Source: Actinoplanes octamycinicus (GTDB lineage: Bacteria; Actinomycetota; Actinomycetes; Mycobacteriales; Micromonosporaceae). Taken from it: a DNA stretch of 64,000 bases. The notes below the pieces were generated by a model. The model searched no databases and was not told the DNA's origin. It worked only from the letters and a program-made list of their open reading frames with translations. The stretch is from NCBI RefSeq assembly GCF_014205225.1, contig NZ_JACHNB010000001.1, forward strand, positions 3,329,501 to 3,393,500. Reading direction: 5' to 3'. Shown piece after piece: positions 9,053-16,622 of the stretch. The translations under genes and the position numbers were made by a program. Every line of letters begins with the position of its first letter. Position 1 is the stretch's first letter.

Positions 9053-10315
9053 ATGTCGCAGCCGGTCGAGGTGGACGTCGTCATCGTCGGCGGCGGTCTC
9101 GCCGGACTTTCCGCGGCCCGCCGACTGGACCGAGCCGGCGTGGAATGGCTGCTGGTCGAGGGCTCCGACCGGATCGGCGGCCGGATCGCCACCGACGTGC
9201 ACGACGGCTGGCGGATGGACCGCGGCTTCCAGACGCTGAACACCGCCTACCCCCGGCTGCCCGCCCTGGTCGACGTCGACGCCCTGGAGATGAGGTATTT
9301 CACCTCGGGCGTGCTGGTCCGCCGCGGCGGCCACCTGCACCGGCTGGAGAACCCGCTCCGCGAACCGCTGACCACGCCGCAGACGCTGCTCTCCGGGGTC
9401 GGCTCGCTGACCGACCGGCTCAAGTTCGCCGCGCTGGTCACCCGGTGCGCCACCACGCCCGCCGCGCGGCTGCTGGAGGCGCCCGAGACCACCACCCAGG
9501 AGATGCTGCGCAAAGCCGGTCTGTCCCACCGGATCATCGAGGAGGTGCTGCGGCCGTTCTTCTCCGGCGTCTTCGCCGACCGCTCGCTGGACACCTCCAG
9601 CCACGTCACCGCGATGGTGCTGCGCTCCTTCGCCCGCGGCCGGATCGGGGTGCCGGCTCTCGGCATGGCCGCGCTGCCCGCCGCGGTGGCCGGCCCGCTG
9701 CCCTTCCCGCAACTGCTGATCGGCGCCCGCACCCTGAGCATCGGCTCCGGCATGGTGGTCACCGAGGGCGGCGAGATCCACTGCCGCGCGGTGATCGTCG
9801 CCACCGACCCGGTCAGCGCCGCCGACCTGCTCCCGCAGCTGCCGAAACCGGACATGCACGGGCTCACCACGTTCTACTTCGGTGCCGACCACGCGCCGCT
9901 CGACGAACCCATCCTGCTGCTCGACGGCGACCGCCGGGAGATCATCGCGAACACCGTGGTGATCAGCAACGCGGCCCCCGAGTACGCGCCCAGCGGCCGC
10001 AGCCTGATCGCCGCGACCGTGGTCGGCGTCTCCGCCCCGTCCAGCGCCTCCGAGGCGGTGATCCGGGTCGAGCTGGCCCGGATGTACGGGACGCCGACCG
10101 ACGACTGGGAACTGCTCAACGTGATCAGCCTGCCGAACGCCCTGCCCGCGGCCCGGGTGCCGCAGGCCGCGCTCCGCAAGCCGGTCGCTCTCGGCGACGG
10201 CCTCTTCGTCGCCGGTGATCACCGCGACAGCCCGTCCATCCAGGGAGCGATGGCCGGCGGCTGGCGCACGGCTGGAGCGGTCCTGGCGTCACTCGGCGCC
10301 CGGGTCGGGGTGTAG
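9053..10315 (+). CDS. FAD-dependent amine oxidase-like oxidoreductase
   Basis: The 420-aa product is a flavoprotein of the amine oxidase/protoporphyrinogen oxidase superfamily. An N-terminal Rossmann FAD site (VIVGGGLAGLSAARRL) is followed by the family's second dinucleotide motif (EGSDRIGGRIATD). Near the C-terminus is the flavin-closing motif (GLFVAGDHRDSPSIQGAMAGG). The sequence fits the bacterial group often annotated as NAD(P)/FAD-dependent oxidoreductase, with carotenoid desaturase or amine oxidase relatives, and the substrate is unknown. The ATG at 9053 follows GTGAGG. A 57-aa gene starts 22 bases downstream and may be cotranscribed. Confidence 0.85.
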   Translation: MSQPVEVDVVIVGGGLAGLSAARRLDRAGVEWLLVEGSDRIGGRIATDVHDGWRMDRGFQTLNTAYPRLPALVDVDALEMRYFTSGVLVRRGGHLHRLENPLREPLTTPQTLLSGVGSLTDRLKFAALVTRCATTPAARLLEAPETTTQEMLRKAGLSHRIIEEVLRPFFSGVFADRSLDTSSHVTAMVLRSFARGRIGVPALGMAALPAAVAGPLPFPQLLIGARTLSIGSGMVVTEGGEIHCRAVIVATDPVSAADLLPQLPKPDMHGLTTFYFGADHAPLDEPILLLDGDRREIIANTVVISNAAPEYAPSGRSLIAATVVGVSAPSSASEAVIRVELARMYGTPTDDWELLNVISLPNALPAARVPQAALRKPVALGDGLFVAGDHRDSPSIQGAMAGGWRTAGAVLASLGARVGV

Positions 10316-10337
10316 GTCCCTGTCTGGAGGCTTCAAC

Positions 10338-10511
10338 ATGAGTGACATCAATCCGGAGAACTTCGCCGAATTCACCACCCAGGACGACGGCGAATCACCG
10401 AGCATCGGCGAGGAGGGCCTGCCGGCCGTGATCGACCTGCAGCCCCCCGACATGGTGACAGACCCGCGATCCCAGATCGTTTTGTTGCCACAGACGCTGG
10501 TGGAACGATAG
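10338..10511 (+). CDS. 57-aa acidic peptide of unknown function
   Basis: This short gene has an excellent GGAGG site seven bases before its ATG. It follows the FAD oxidoreductase by 22 bases on the same strand. The product is acidic in its first half (ENFAEF, TTQDDGES, IGEEG) and contains a hydrophobic C-terminal stretch (SQIVLLPQTLVER). It has no cysteine, no signal peptide and no membrane helix. I do not recognise the family. It could be a small accessory protein of the oxidoreductase or an unmodified-looking peptide substrate; the sequence does not decide. Confidence 0.6.
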   Translation: MSDINPENFAEFTTQDDGESPSIGEEGLPAVIDLQPPDMVTDPRSQIVLLPQTLVER

Positions 10512-10558
10512 ATCGCTAGCTGCGGGAGCGGGCCGCGGGTTACTATCGCCGCCGGTAC

Positions 10559-10632
10559 GGGGCGGTAGCTCAGTGGGTTAGAGCAGGGGACTCATAATCC
10601 CTCGGTCGCGGGTTCGAGTCCCGCCCGCCCCA
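10559..10632 (+). tRNA. tRNA with CAT anticodon, probably tRNA-Ile2
   Basis: A 74-nt cloverleaf is clear. The acceptor GGGGCGG pairs with CCGCCCC, the discriminator is A, the anticodon stem is GGGGA/TCCCT with loop CTCATAA, and the T stem is GCGGG/CCCGC. CAT would read Met, or Ile (AUA) after lysidine modification. The arm sequences (GAGCAGG-GACTCATAATC-CT-GGTCGC) resemble E. coli tRNA-Ile2 more than elongator tRNA-Met as I remember them, so Ile2 is favoured. Its 3' end is the left border of the accessory region, and a copy of its 3' half lies at 11805. Confidence 0.93.
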
Positions 10633-10840
10633 CCTTTGCCGGCCTGGGGGCGACCCCCAGACCCCGCGTTACGGGGTTGGGGTTGGCTCGTCGGTCGCGG
10701 TCCGCGCCAGGACAGGTTCACTGGCGCGGAGTGCACGCCTTGATTTGAAGGCGATGGACCTCTGTCGTGCCGTGCGACTACCAGCTCGCGAGTATTGAGC
10801 ACCTGAAGCCGGACCGCGATTGCTGGCCGTACTGCAGACC
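10629..10840 (+). repeat. Duplicated non-coding block, left copy
   Basis: About 212 bases starting with the last four bases of the tRNA recur, imperfectly, at 16398-16622 in the same orientation. Both copies begin CCCACCTTTGCCGGCCTGGG. They share several long identical stretches, including CGGTCGCGGTCCGCGCCAGG and GGACCTCTGTCGTGCCGTGC. The right copy carries about 13 extra bases in the middle. The block contains the tRNA terminator hairpins and no gene. Confidence 0.85.
10644..10677 (+). terminator. Double hairpin after the CAT tRNA
   Basis: Two adjacent stems, CTGGGGG/CCCCCAG (loop CGA) and ACCCCG/CGGGGT (loop CGTTA), begin twelve bases after the tRNA and probably end its transcript. Both stems are duplicated in the right-hand repeat copy near 16413. 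Confidence 0.6.
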
Positions 10841-10969
10841 GCACCCGCGGGTAGGGATCGTGGTGCGTCGCTTCTGCTGAGGTCGCCGCGGTCTGATGTT
10901 CTGCAGCAGTGCCTCGCGGCTTGCCGCCGGAACCGGTGGTCACCGGGGGCAAGCCCTCTCGCAGAGCCG

Positions 10970-11299
10970 TCAGGCGCCGGCCAGGCGGGAGGCGGCCAGT
11001 GCGTTCAGGGAGACACCCTGCTCTGCCGCCCGGATGGCCAGGCGGCGGTGGACCTCTTCGGGTACTCGGACCTGGAACTTGCCGGAGTAGTGGCGGTCGG
11101 CGATGGCCACGGGCGGGGTTTCGCCGGAGGCTTCCATGTCGGCGACGATCTCTTCGGCGACGCGCTGGATGCCGATGAAGGCCTCCATGCGGTCTTGGGC
11201 GAGCCAGGAGACGGAGGGCAGTTCGGCGACGGTGCCGACGTACTCGTTGTCTTCGGCTGACCAGTGAACTCGGTAGGTGTAGTGGTCTGCCACGCTCAC
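10970..11299 (-). CDS. hicB: HicB-family antitoxin
   Basis: The 109-aa product has the HicB layout. A partial RNase H-like fold (YTYRVHWSAEDNEYVGTVAE, LPSVSWLA) is followed by a C-terminal ribbon-helix-helix segment (FQVRVPEEVHRRLAIRAAE). In type II toxin-antitoxin systems HicB neutralises the mRNA-cleaving HicA toxin and represses the operon. It starts at GTG 11299, directly after a hicA-like reading frame on the same strand, which appears frameshifted. The antitoxin looks intact. Confidence 0.85.
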   Translation of the reverse strand: MSVADHYTYRVHWSAEDNEYVGTVAELPSVSWLAQDRMEAFIGIQRVAEEIVADMEASGETPPVAIADRHYSGKFQVRVPEEVHRRLAIRAAEQGVSLNALAASRLAGA

Positions 11300-11512
11300 G
11301 ATCGTTCCCCAACTTCTCGATCGCGGTCAGCACCTGCTTGACCTGGTAAGGCTTGGCCTTGCCACCCTTGTCCTGGATGTTGACCCGGCGTCGCCGGGCC
11401 ACGGCATCTTGAACACGTAGTGCGATGTGCCTTGCGATCGTGGTTCCCCGAAGTAGTGCCGACAGACGAACAGCAGATCCGCGAACCGGACGTTGTTCGG
11501 GTTCCGGCGCAT
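11300..11512 (-). pseudogene. hicA: HicA-like toxin, frameshifted
   Basis: Two reading frames together spell a HicA-like protein. The first gives MRRNPNNVRFADLLFVCRHY, then FGEPRSQGTSHYVFKMPWPG. After a one-base shift near 11390 the other frame continues RVNIQDKGGKAKPYQVKQVL and TAIEKLGND up to the hicB start. The conserved SHYVFK segment corresponds to the HicA active-site histidine region. The second frame also lacks a stop before hicB, so a second lesion is possible. The true start could lie upstream of 11512, because the frame is open to about 11635. A sequencing error cannot be excluded from the sequence alone. Confidence 0.6.
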
Positions 11513-11566
11513 CTCCGCCAAGATCTTCGCCAGTCTGTCCGCCAGGTCTTCCGCGGTACTCCGTTC

Positions 11567-11584
11567 AGTATCGCGGGTGATACT
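11567..11584. promoter_or_regulatory. Palindrome upstream of hicAB, possible operator
   Basis: AGTATC-GCGGGT-GATACT is a perfect 6-bp dyad with a six-base centre, lying about 55 bases before the first plausible hicA start. On the minus strand its GATACT half resembles a -10 box. It is a good candidate for the autoregulatory operator of the HicB ribbon-helix-helix domain. Confidence 0.4.
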
Positions 11585-11804
11585 ACGAACTTGGAGGTGC
11601 CGAGGGGCCGAGACGTAGCTGCTGAACGCCGGCACTGGCGGTCAGTGCCGGTGGGGTTGCGGGCGGGTGTGCGTGAGCAGGGCGCAGCCAAGATCGAATG
11701 GTCCGCAATCAGTCCGCACGAGGTCCGCAAAGGCAGTGCAACGCTGTCAGATCATGACCAGCGTTTCCGCAGCTCGGCGGACTTTTGTGCCGGTAGATCG
11801 ACTG

Positions 11805-11846
11805 CTCATAACGTCTCGGTCGCGGGTTCGAGTCCCGCTCGCCCCG
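11805..11846 (+). other. Partial copy of the tRNA 3' half (att-like site)
   Basis: Forty-two bases match the anticodon-loop-to-acceptor part of the CAT tRNA (10591-10632) at 37 positions without gaps, including an identical 24-base core from the variable region through the T arm. The discriminator is changed and no 5' half is present, so this is not a working tRNA. Direct repeats of a tRNA 3' end are the classic footprint of site-specific integration. This copy would be the right boundary of a 1.2-kb segment that carries hicBA. Confidence 0.75.
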
Positions 11847-11860
11847 CAACCGTTGACCAG

Positions 11861-11917
11861 CACATTGATGGTCGCCGAATGTGGCATTGCGCCAACCAGG
11901 TGTCGTTCGCGTGGTGA
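11861..11917 (+). repeat. Dispersed repeat B, copy 1
   Basis: This stretch resembles 15790-15846: both have CACATT, then a TGCATTGCGC- or GGCATTGCGC-like core, AACC, and end in GGTGAG. It adjoins the tRNA-derived site and holds no gene. Confidence 0.5.
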
Positions 11918-12008
11918 GGCGGTCCCGAAGGCGTGGTCTGGGTGGTTTCATCGTGTGCTCCGGGCCGCCGTATGGTTCACCTCTCTTCCGGCCGGCGCGC
12001 TTTCGGTG

Positions 12009-12671
12009 TCATCGGATGTCGCGACCGGCGCAACAAACTTCGCATGCGCCGCGTCCAGCGGTGATGGCGTCGACAGTCGGTACCCACGTCAGGTCGGATT
12101 GGACGCCGCCGCGTCGCTCGATACGTCGCCAGCCGTGGTTGAGGGCCGCACAGCCTTCACTCAGGTGGAAGACGGAGCCGCCAGAGGTGACTGCGACGCG
12201 TTCCGGGCGCGTGCCGGCTGACGGGCGGCACTGCCAGCATTGGCGGGTGATGAGGTCATGGACGCAGCGGGAGTCGAGCTGTTGCGTGGCCTCAAGCAGG
12301 CCGGTTCTTGCCAAGGCGTCCGCCCGTTCGGCCGCAGCGCCCGAGGTGGTGACCTCCTCGACCCACCGCACCTGATGGCGCTGAGCGGCTGAAGTCAGCC
12401 GCGACCTGAGGTCGCGATGTCGGCCGACAATGGTTTGATCGGCATGAACGTGCACCGCGACGGGTCGCGTCAGTAGGGCGAGGGCCTCGGCAACCGCCGT
12501 CAACAGCATTCGGTCGCTGGACGTCGGTGCGAGTTCGGCGCCGTGGACTTCACGGCTGCGACCTCCGTATTGAAGGACAACTCCCCATCCGCCCGGACCA
12601 CGATTGCCGTCGCACACACCGGCAGGGAACACGTCGACTGCTCGCTGCCGCTTTACATGCGCGTCTGCCAT
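12009..12671 (-). CDS. RNase H-like protein with C-terminal zinc-binding motifs
   Basis: The 220-aa product starts with an RNase HI-like fold. CDGNRGPGGWGVVLQYGG carries the first catalytic Asp, HADQTIV matches the strand with the second Asp, and ERADALAR matches the last Asp. The glutamate of the family's RMEL helix is replaced (DRMLLTAVAEAL), and the usual histidine before ERAD is missing. The C-terminal part has CVHD...CWQC and HLSEGC...CEVC patterns, which look like two zinc sites. RNase H activity is therefore doubtful, and a nucleic-acid-binding role is an inference. It lies alone in the accessory region, transcribed away from the helicase gene. Confidence 0.65.
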   Translation of the reverse strand: MADAHVKRQRAVDVFPAGVCDGNRGPGGWGVVLQYGGRSREVHGAELAPTSSDRMLLTAVAEALALLTRPVAVHVHADQTIVGRHRDLRSRLTSAAQRHQVRWVEEVTTSGAAAERADALARTGLLEATQQLDSRCVHDLITRQCWQCRPSAGTRPERVAVTSGGSVFHLSEGCAALNHGWRRIERRGGVQSDLTWVPTVDAITAGRGACEVCCAGRDIR

Positions 12672-12780
12672 CCGCGACACCCCGATTTTGATCGTAGTTG
12701 ATCGATGCCAGGGCGGTGCTGGCATGGCCAACAGTGGTCGCCGGGTGGATCGGCGGGCCAGCCGTATGTGGTTTGAACAG

Positions 12781-12850
12781 TTCAAACGTTTTGGCAGTGG
12801 GTTCCGGGGATGTCCGCGGGGCGGATCGCATGGTGCATCGCCCGGCCGCC
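12781..12850 (+). repeat. Dispersed repeat A, copy 1
   Basis: This is one of three roughly 70-base related copies (also 15702-15773 and 16331-16402). Shared elements are CAAACG near the left end, a GG-TGCCGG-like middle and GGATCGCATGGTGCATCGCC / GGTTCGCATGGTGCAACGTC on the right. Confidence 0.6.
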
Positions 12851-13366
12851 ATTCAGGTCTGCGAGCTGCGTCGATGTTTGCCTAGTTGAGTGCCCGATAG
12901 GCCGGATACCCGGCTGAGGCTGCGGTCACCTCGTGCGTCCATGACTCGCACATGAAGGAGATCGACGTGTTCCGACGCATCGCCCTCGGCAAGGCCGTCG
13001 AGGTTTCCGACGCTCACGACAATGGAGGCAAGTGACGGAGAGATACGCGTGAACCTGGCCGATGTCAACGACAATGCCGATTGGTAGTAACTGCTCAAAC
13101 GAGTGGACCGGGCCGAGCGCGACCAATGCGCCCCCGTCGATCACGTCCTATGCGACCACGACGAAAAGCAGCCCGGCAACGCTCGGTGGTGCTCCTCATG
13201 AACATGCCGGTTGGCGTACGAGCGCAGTCGAGGCTGATGAGCAGCAACGGTTCCCCGGCGGCCTTCCGTATCGGCACCTCCGTCTGGCGTAGATGCCTTT
13301 ACCTGACAGACCAACGTTACTAATCGTTCTATGATCGCTACTCAACGTCTTCTATGGAGGTCGCCT
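12851..13366. other. Gap with tiny open frames upstream of the NERD helicase
   Basis: The interval has no gene I can support. An ATG at 12952 opens 27 codons (ending GGK), and a GTG near 13049 opens a short frame ending NADW followed by two stops. These could be debris of an older gene. The GC content is visibly lower than in the rest of the window. The helicase promoter should lie near its right end, where AT-rich sequence (TTACTAATCGTTCTATGATC) precedes the gene. Confidence 0.4.
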
Positions 13367-15520
13367 GTGCCCGCTGGAGGATCTGCGATCAGCCGAGCCT
13401 TACGTGAGCGTGAGCATGCGGCAGAGCTCATGCGCCGGTACCGGCGAGCACAGGCCGTCGCAGCTCGATACGAGGCGGCGGCAATAGGCGAGCAGCAAGT
13501 AGCCGCCGCCCTGATCGCGTTGACCGGAGCTGGCTGGACTCTACTGGTGGACCGACGTTGGCCGAGCAATGCGGTATCCAATGTCGACATGATTCTGGTT
13601 GGGCCGGGCGGAGTCTTCGTTATTGACGTCAAGAACTGGAGAAGCCCGCCGAGCGCCCTCGACGGCCGGCTCCACGCAGGCTCGGAGGATCGTCACCAAG
13701 AGATCATCAAACTCCGCGCGATCACGAGCAGAGTGCAAGATGAGCTGGCAATCCTCGATATGGCGCCGGCCGTCGTGGCTTCAGTCATGGTGTTCGCGAA
13801 CCAATCAGTTGAACAGTGTGTCGGTACGGTTTTCCTCCGCGGCGTCAAAGAGATCGCGCCGTGGTTGGCGGCCCTGCCACGCCGCCTCACCACACCGCAG
13901 GTCGGCCGAGTGGCCGTTCACCTCGCTGGCAAGTTTCCCGCGTACGACACACCCGACCTCGTTGAGCGGCCGGTACGGGTTGACGGCAGTGACCCCCAGC
14001 AACAGGCGCCATCGCTCTTCGACGTGGATGCGATCGCTCGCGCCGAGCAGCAGTCCGTGCTGGCCCGCCCGATCGAAAGTTGGATGACATATCTGCATCC
14101 CGACCAGCTCGCCATCGTCAGACGCCGATGGAATGGCCCGGCCCGGATCAGTGGCGCGGCTGGTACGGGCAAGACCGTCGTAGGCCTACATCGGGCCGTG
14201 TGGCTCGCCCAGCGCACGGTAGGTAAAATCCTCTATGTCACATTCGTGAAGAACCTTCCCCGGGTTCAGGCGCAACTCCTGGCGCGCCTTTCTCCGGCGG
14301 TCGCCGACCGGGTCGAGTTTTGCAGCCTGCACGCTTGGGCGAGGTCGCTGCTTGACCAGCGTGGAGTGCACCTACGAGTGGATCTCGCGGCGGTCGGCAA
14401 CTGCTTCTCCCGCGCATGGCTGCATGTCGGGAGAAGCAGCGTTCTGGCAGAGCTCGAACCGAACCCGACGTACTGGCAGGACGAGATCACCTACGTTATC
14501 AAGGGGCGAGGCTTCACTGAGCTGGGACAGTACCTTACGGCTACCCGGCCCGGACGCCGAACTGCGCTGCGACGCGTTCACCGCGAGGCCGCCTGGCAGC
14601 TATACCTGGAGTACGAACGTCTGCGTGCCGAGCGTGGAGTGCACGACTTCACCGATGTACTCACCGAGGCCGTCGCCGTCCTGCGTGACCCAGCCGCTCG
14701 GCCCCGGTACGCCGCCGTCATCGCTGACGAGGTACAGGATTTGACTCTCGTCGGGGTGCGCCTGCTGCATCAGCTCGTCGGTGATGCGCCGAACGGCCTG
14801 CTGCTTATCGGTGATGGTCAGCAGGCCGTCTACCCTGGCGGCTTCCGCCTCAGCGACGCCGGCATCGACATCCGGGGCGGACGCGCCGAAGTCCTGCGGG
14901 TGAACTACCGAAACGCTGCGGACATTCTCACGGCGGCGCTACAGACCCTCGACGGGCAGCCCTTCGACGACATAGACGGGACAGTTGTCACCACTGGCCC
15001 TGCCGTGGAGACCGCCTATCGCGACGGTCGTGTGATCCGCGTCGACGCTGCCACTGCTAACGAACACGACCAAGCCTTCCTCGCCGCCGTGAGGCAGCTG
15101 GCCGGAGACTCATCCGACGATAGGCGGCTTGGTGACGCGGCAGTGCTCTGCGCCCGGAAGAAGGACGTCGTCTACTACCAGCGCCTACTGACCCGCGCTG
15201 GCATCCCGAACAGCAATCTTGAGGACTACGACGGGCAGGCCACCGGCGAGCTAAAAGTGGGAACGTTTCTCCGTTCCAAGGGACTCGAGTTCAAGCATGT
15301 CTTCCTGCCGCATCACGACCGCGACGTAAGGAAAGCGCAGACGGGCAGCCTCACCGAGACCGACCGCCTGGCACTGGCGAAGCGGCAGCTCTTCGTCGGC
15401 ATGACCCGCGCACGCGACGTGCTGTGGATCGGCGCTGTCCCGGATGCGAAGCTGCCGCGACCCAGAACCGGGCAGGAGGCAGCTGCTGTGCCGGACTCTC
15501 CACCGCTCGGCTCGCGGTGA
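13367..15520 (+). CDS. NERD nuclease domain fused to a UvrD-like helicase
   Basis: The 717-aa protein joins an N-terminal NERD domain to a superfamily 1 helicase. The NERD core runs from GEQQVAAAL near residue 45 to VDMILVGPGGVFVIDVKNW near 80-95. Helicase motifs are Walker A (GAAGTGKTVVG) near 264, Walker B (VIADEVQDL) near 452, GDGQQAVYPGGF near 490, VNYRN near 520 and the final FVGMTRARD near 675. NERD is a PD-(D/E)XK-like nuclease fold, and such fusions are predicted to process DNA. The GTG at 13367 has GGAGG six bases upstream, better than the ATG at 13331. GC content is below that of the flanks, which supports transfer. A defence role is inference. Confidence 0.88.
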   Translation: MPAGGSAISRALREREHAAELMRRYRRAQAVAARYEAAAIGEQQVAAALIALTGAGWTLLVDRRWPSNAVSNVDMILVGPGGVFVIDVKNWRSPPSALDGRLHAGSEDRHQEIIKLRAITSRVQDELAILDMAPAVVASVMVFANQSVEQCVGTVFLRGVKEIAPWLAALPRRLTTPQVGRVAVHLAGKFPAYDTPDLVERPVRVDGSDPQQQAPSLFDVDAIARAEQQSVLARPIESWMTYLHPDQLAIVRRRWNGPARISGAAGTGKTVVGLHRAVWLAQRTVGKILYVTFVKNLPRVQAQLLARLSPAVADRVEFCSLHAWARSLLDQRGVHLRVDLAAVGNCFSRAWLHVGRSSVLAELEPNPTYWQDEITYVIKGRGFTELGQYLTATRPGRRTALRRVHREAAWQLYLEYERLRAERGVHDFTDVLTEAVAVLRDPAARPRYAAVIADEVQDLTLVGVRLLHQLVGDAPNGLLLIGDGQQAVYPGGFRLSDAGIDIRGGRAEVLRVNYRNAADILTAALQTLDGQPFDDIDGTVVTTGPAVETAYRDGRVIRVDAATANEHDQAFLAAVRQLAGDSSDDRRLGDAAVLCARKKDVVYYQRLLTRAGIPNSNLEDYDGQATGELKVGTFLRSKGLEFKHVFLPHHDRDVRKAQTGSLTETDRLALAKRQLFVGMTRARDVLWIGAVPDAKLPRPRTGQEAAAVPDSPPLGSR

Positions 15521-15701
15521 GGTTGTGGCGGATGTCGGCGCATCATAACGGCGGGCCCTACGCTGGGCGCTGCGCGCCCTTCGTAGACGTGCGGATGGAG
15601 GCGACGCCATCTTGGTCTCCCGGCCTGGTAACGCAGCCGCCCGAGGCGGCTGAAGGTCGGTATAAATCAGGCTGAGGGACTGGCCGAACGGCCCATGAAC
15701 T

Positions 15702-15773
15702 GGCCAAACGCTCCTGCAGTGGATCGCCGGTGATGATGATCGGGCGGTTCGCATGGTGTAACGCCCGGCACAC
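15702..15773 (+). repeat. Dispersed repeat A, copy 2
   Basis: This copy matches 12781-12850 and 16331-16402. It has CAAACG, GCCGG, and GGGCGGTTCGCATGGTGTAA on the right side. Confidence 0.6.
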
Positions 15774-15789
15774 AACCTGCTTGGCCAAC

Positions 15790-15846
15790 ACATTTGCGCT
15801 GGTCAAATGATGCATTGCGCGAACCCGGCGGGGTTCGGGTGGTGAG
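15790..15846 (+). repeat. Dispersed repeat B, copy 2
   Basis: This stretch is related to 11861-11917. Shared parts are CACATT, the GCATTGCGC core, AACC and the GGTGAG end. Confidence 0.5.
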
Positions 15847-15911
15847 CTGGGTATCGAGCGCGTTTGCGGGGCTGAGGAGGGCTTCGTCGATACATGGAGG
15901 AGGAACCGCGC

Positions 15912-16163
15912 ATGACCCGGCTCACCATCGAGCGAGTGCACCGCTTGTCGAGCCGCCCTTGGCTGTTCGTTACCGGTCAACTGGACGGCGACGCCCTACG
16001 CATCGGCGACGAACTTACGGTCTTGGACGGTGGTGCACCCTCCGGTCTTGCGGTGGTGAGATCCATCGAACTGCACACCGCATCGTCGAAGACCACGGTC
16101 GCCGTCGACGTAGACGTCGTTGACTCTGTTCGGAAAGGTGCGGTACTGGCCCGCGTCAGCTGA
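15912..16163 (+). CDS. Free-standing EF-Tu domain-2-like beta-barrel protein
   Basis: The 83-aa product is almost entirely a translation-factor domain-2-like barrel. RVHRLSSRPWLFVTGQLDG corresponds to the family's RG-VVTGRV segment, then LRIGDEL, VVRSIELH and VRKGAVLARV follow in the expected order. In EF-Tu and related GTPases this domain contacts aminoacyl-tRNA or the partner protein. Here it has no GTPase domain and no partner gene. GGAGGA precedes the ATG at 15912 by eight bases, so it is likely expressed. Similar small proteins occur in actinomycetes as far as I recall, without an assigned role. Confidence 0.6.
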   Translation: MTRLTIERVHRLSSRPWLFVTGQLDGDALRIGDELTVLDGGAPSGLAVVRSIELHTASSKTTVAVDVDVVDSVRKGAVLARVS

Positions 16164-16330
16164 GCCGGCATGTGAGAGCGCTGGGTGCCGGGATGCGGAT
16201 CATCTTCGACTTCGGCGGTGACCTTCGGCAGATCTCCTGGGGCTCTGCGCGGCTTGAGTTTCGAGCGCTCGAGCGGCGGCCAGTTGGCCGCCATCAGTGC
16301 TTACATTGAACTTTAACGATGTCTTGAGCT

Positions 16331-16402
16331 GGTCAAACGTCCCGTTAGCGGGTTGCCGGAGACGGTGGTGGGGTGGTTCGCATGGTGCAACGTCCGGCCC
16401 AC
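16331..16402 (+). repeat. Dispersed repeat A, copy 3
   Basis: The third copy (GGTCAAACGT at left, GGTTCGCATGGTGCAACGTC at right) runs directly into the right copy of the large duplicated block. Confidence 0.6.
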
Positions 16403-16622
16403 CTTTGCCGGCCTGGGGGTGACCCCCAGACCCCGCGTTACGGGGGATGCGGTTTGAGCTTCGGTCGCGGTCCGCGCCAGGACGGGCTCACTGGCGCGGA
16501 GTGCGCGCCGTCGCCAAAGCTTGATCTTGAAGGGGTTGGACCTCTGTCGTGCCGTGCGGCTGCCCGTTCGCGAGTCTTCAGCACCTGAAGACGGACAGCG
16601 ATTGGCAGCCCTACTGCAGAGC
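16398..16622 (+). repeat. Duplicated non-coding block, right copy
   Basis: This is the second copy of the block at 10629-10840. It begins with the same CCCACC that ends the tRNA at the left copy and ends at the shared TACTGCAGA, inside a broken restriction specificity gene. The two copies bracket 5.8 kb of accessory DNA. Confidence 0.85.

Larger units (their letters stand above)
15521..15911. other. Repeat-bearing gap
   Basis: No gene is supported here. The interval contains dispersed repeats A (copy 2) and B (copy 1 counterpart), and the ribosome site of the small EF-Tu-domain gene at its right end. Confidence 0.5.

Noticed and set aside
11805..11846. A second CAT tRNA gene
   Set aside because: Only the 3' half is present, the anticodon-stem side is altered and the discriminator is changed. 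It is an integration footprint, not a tRNA.
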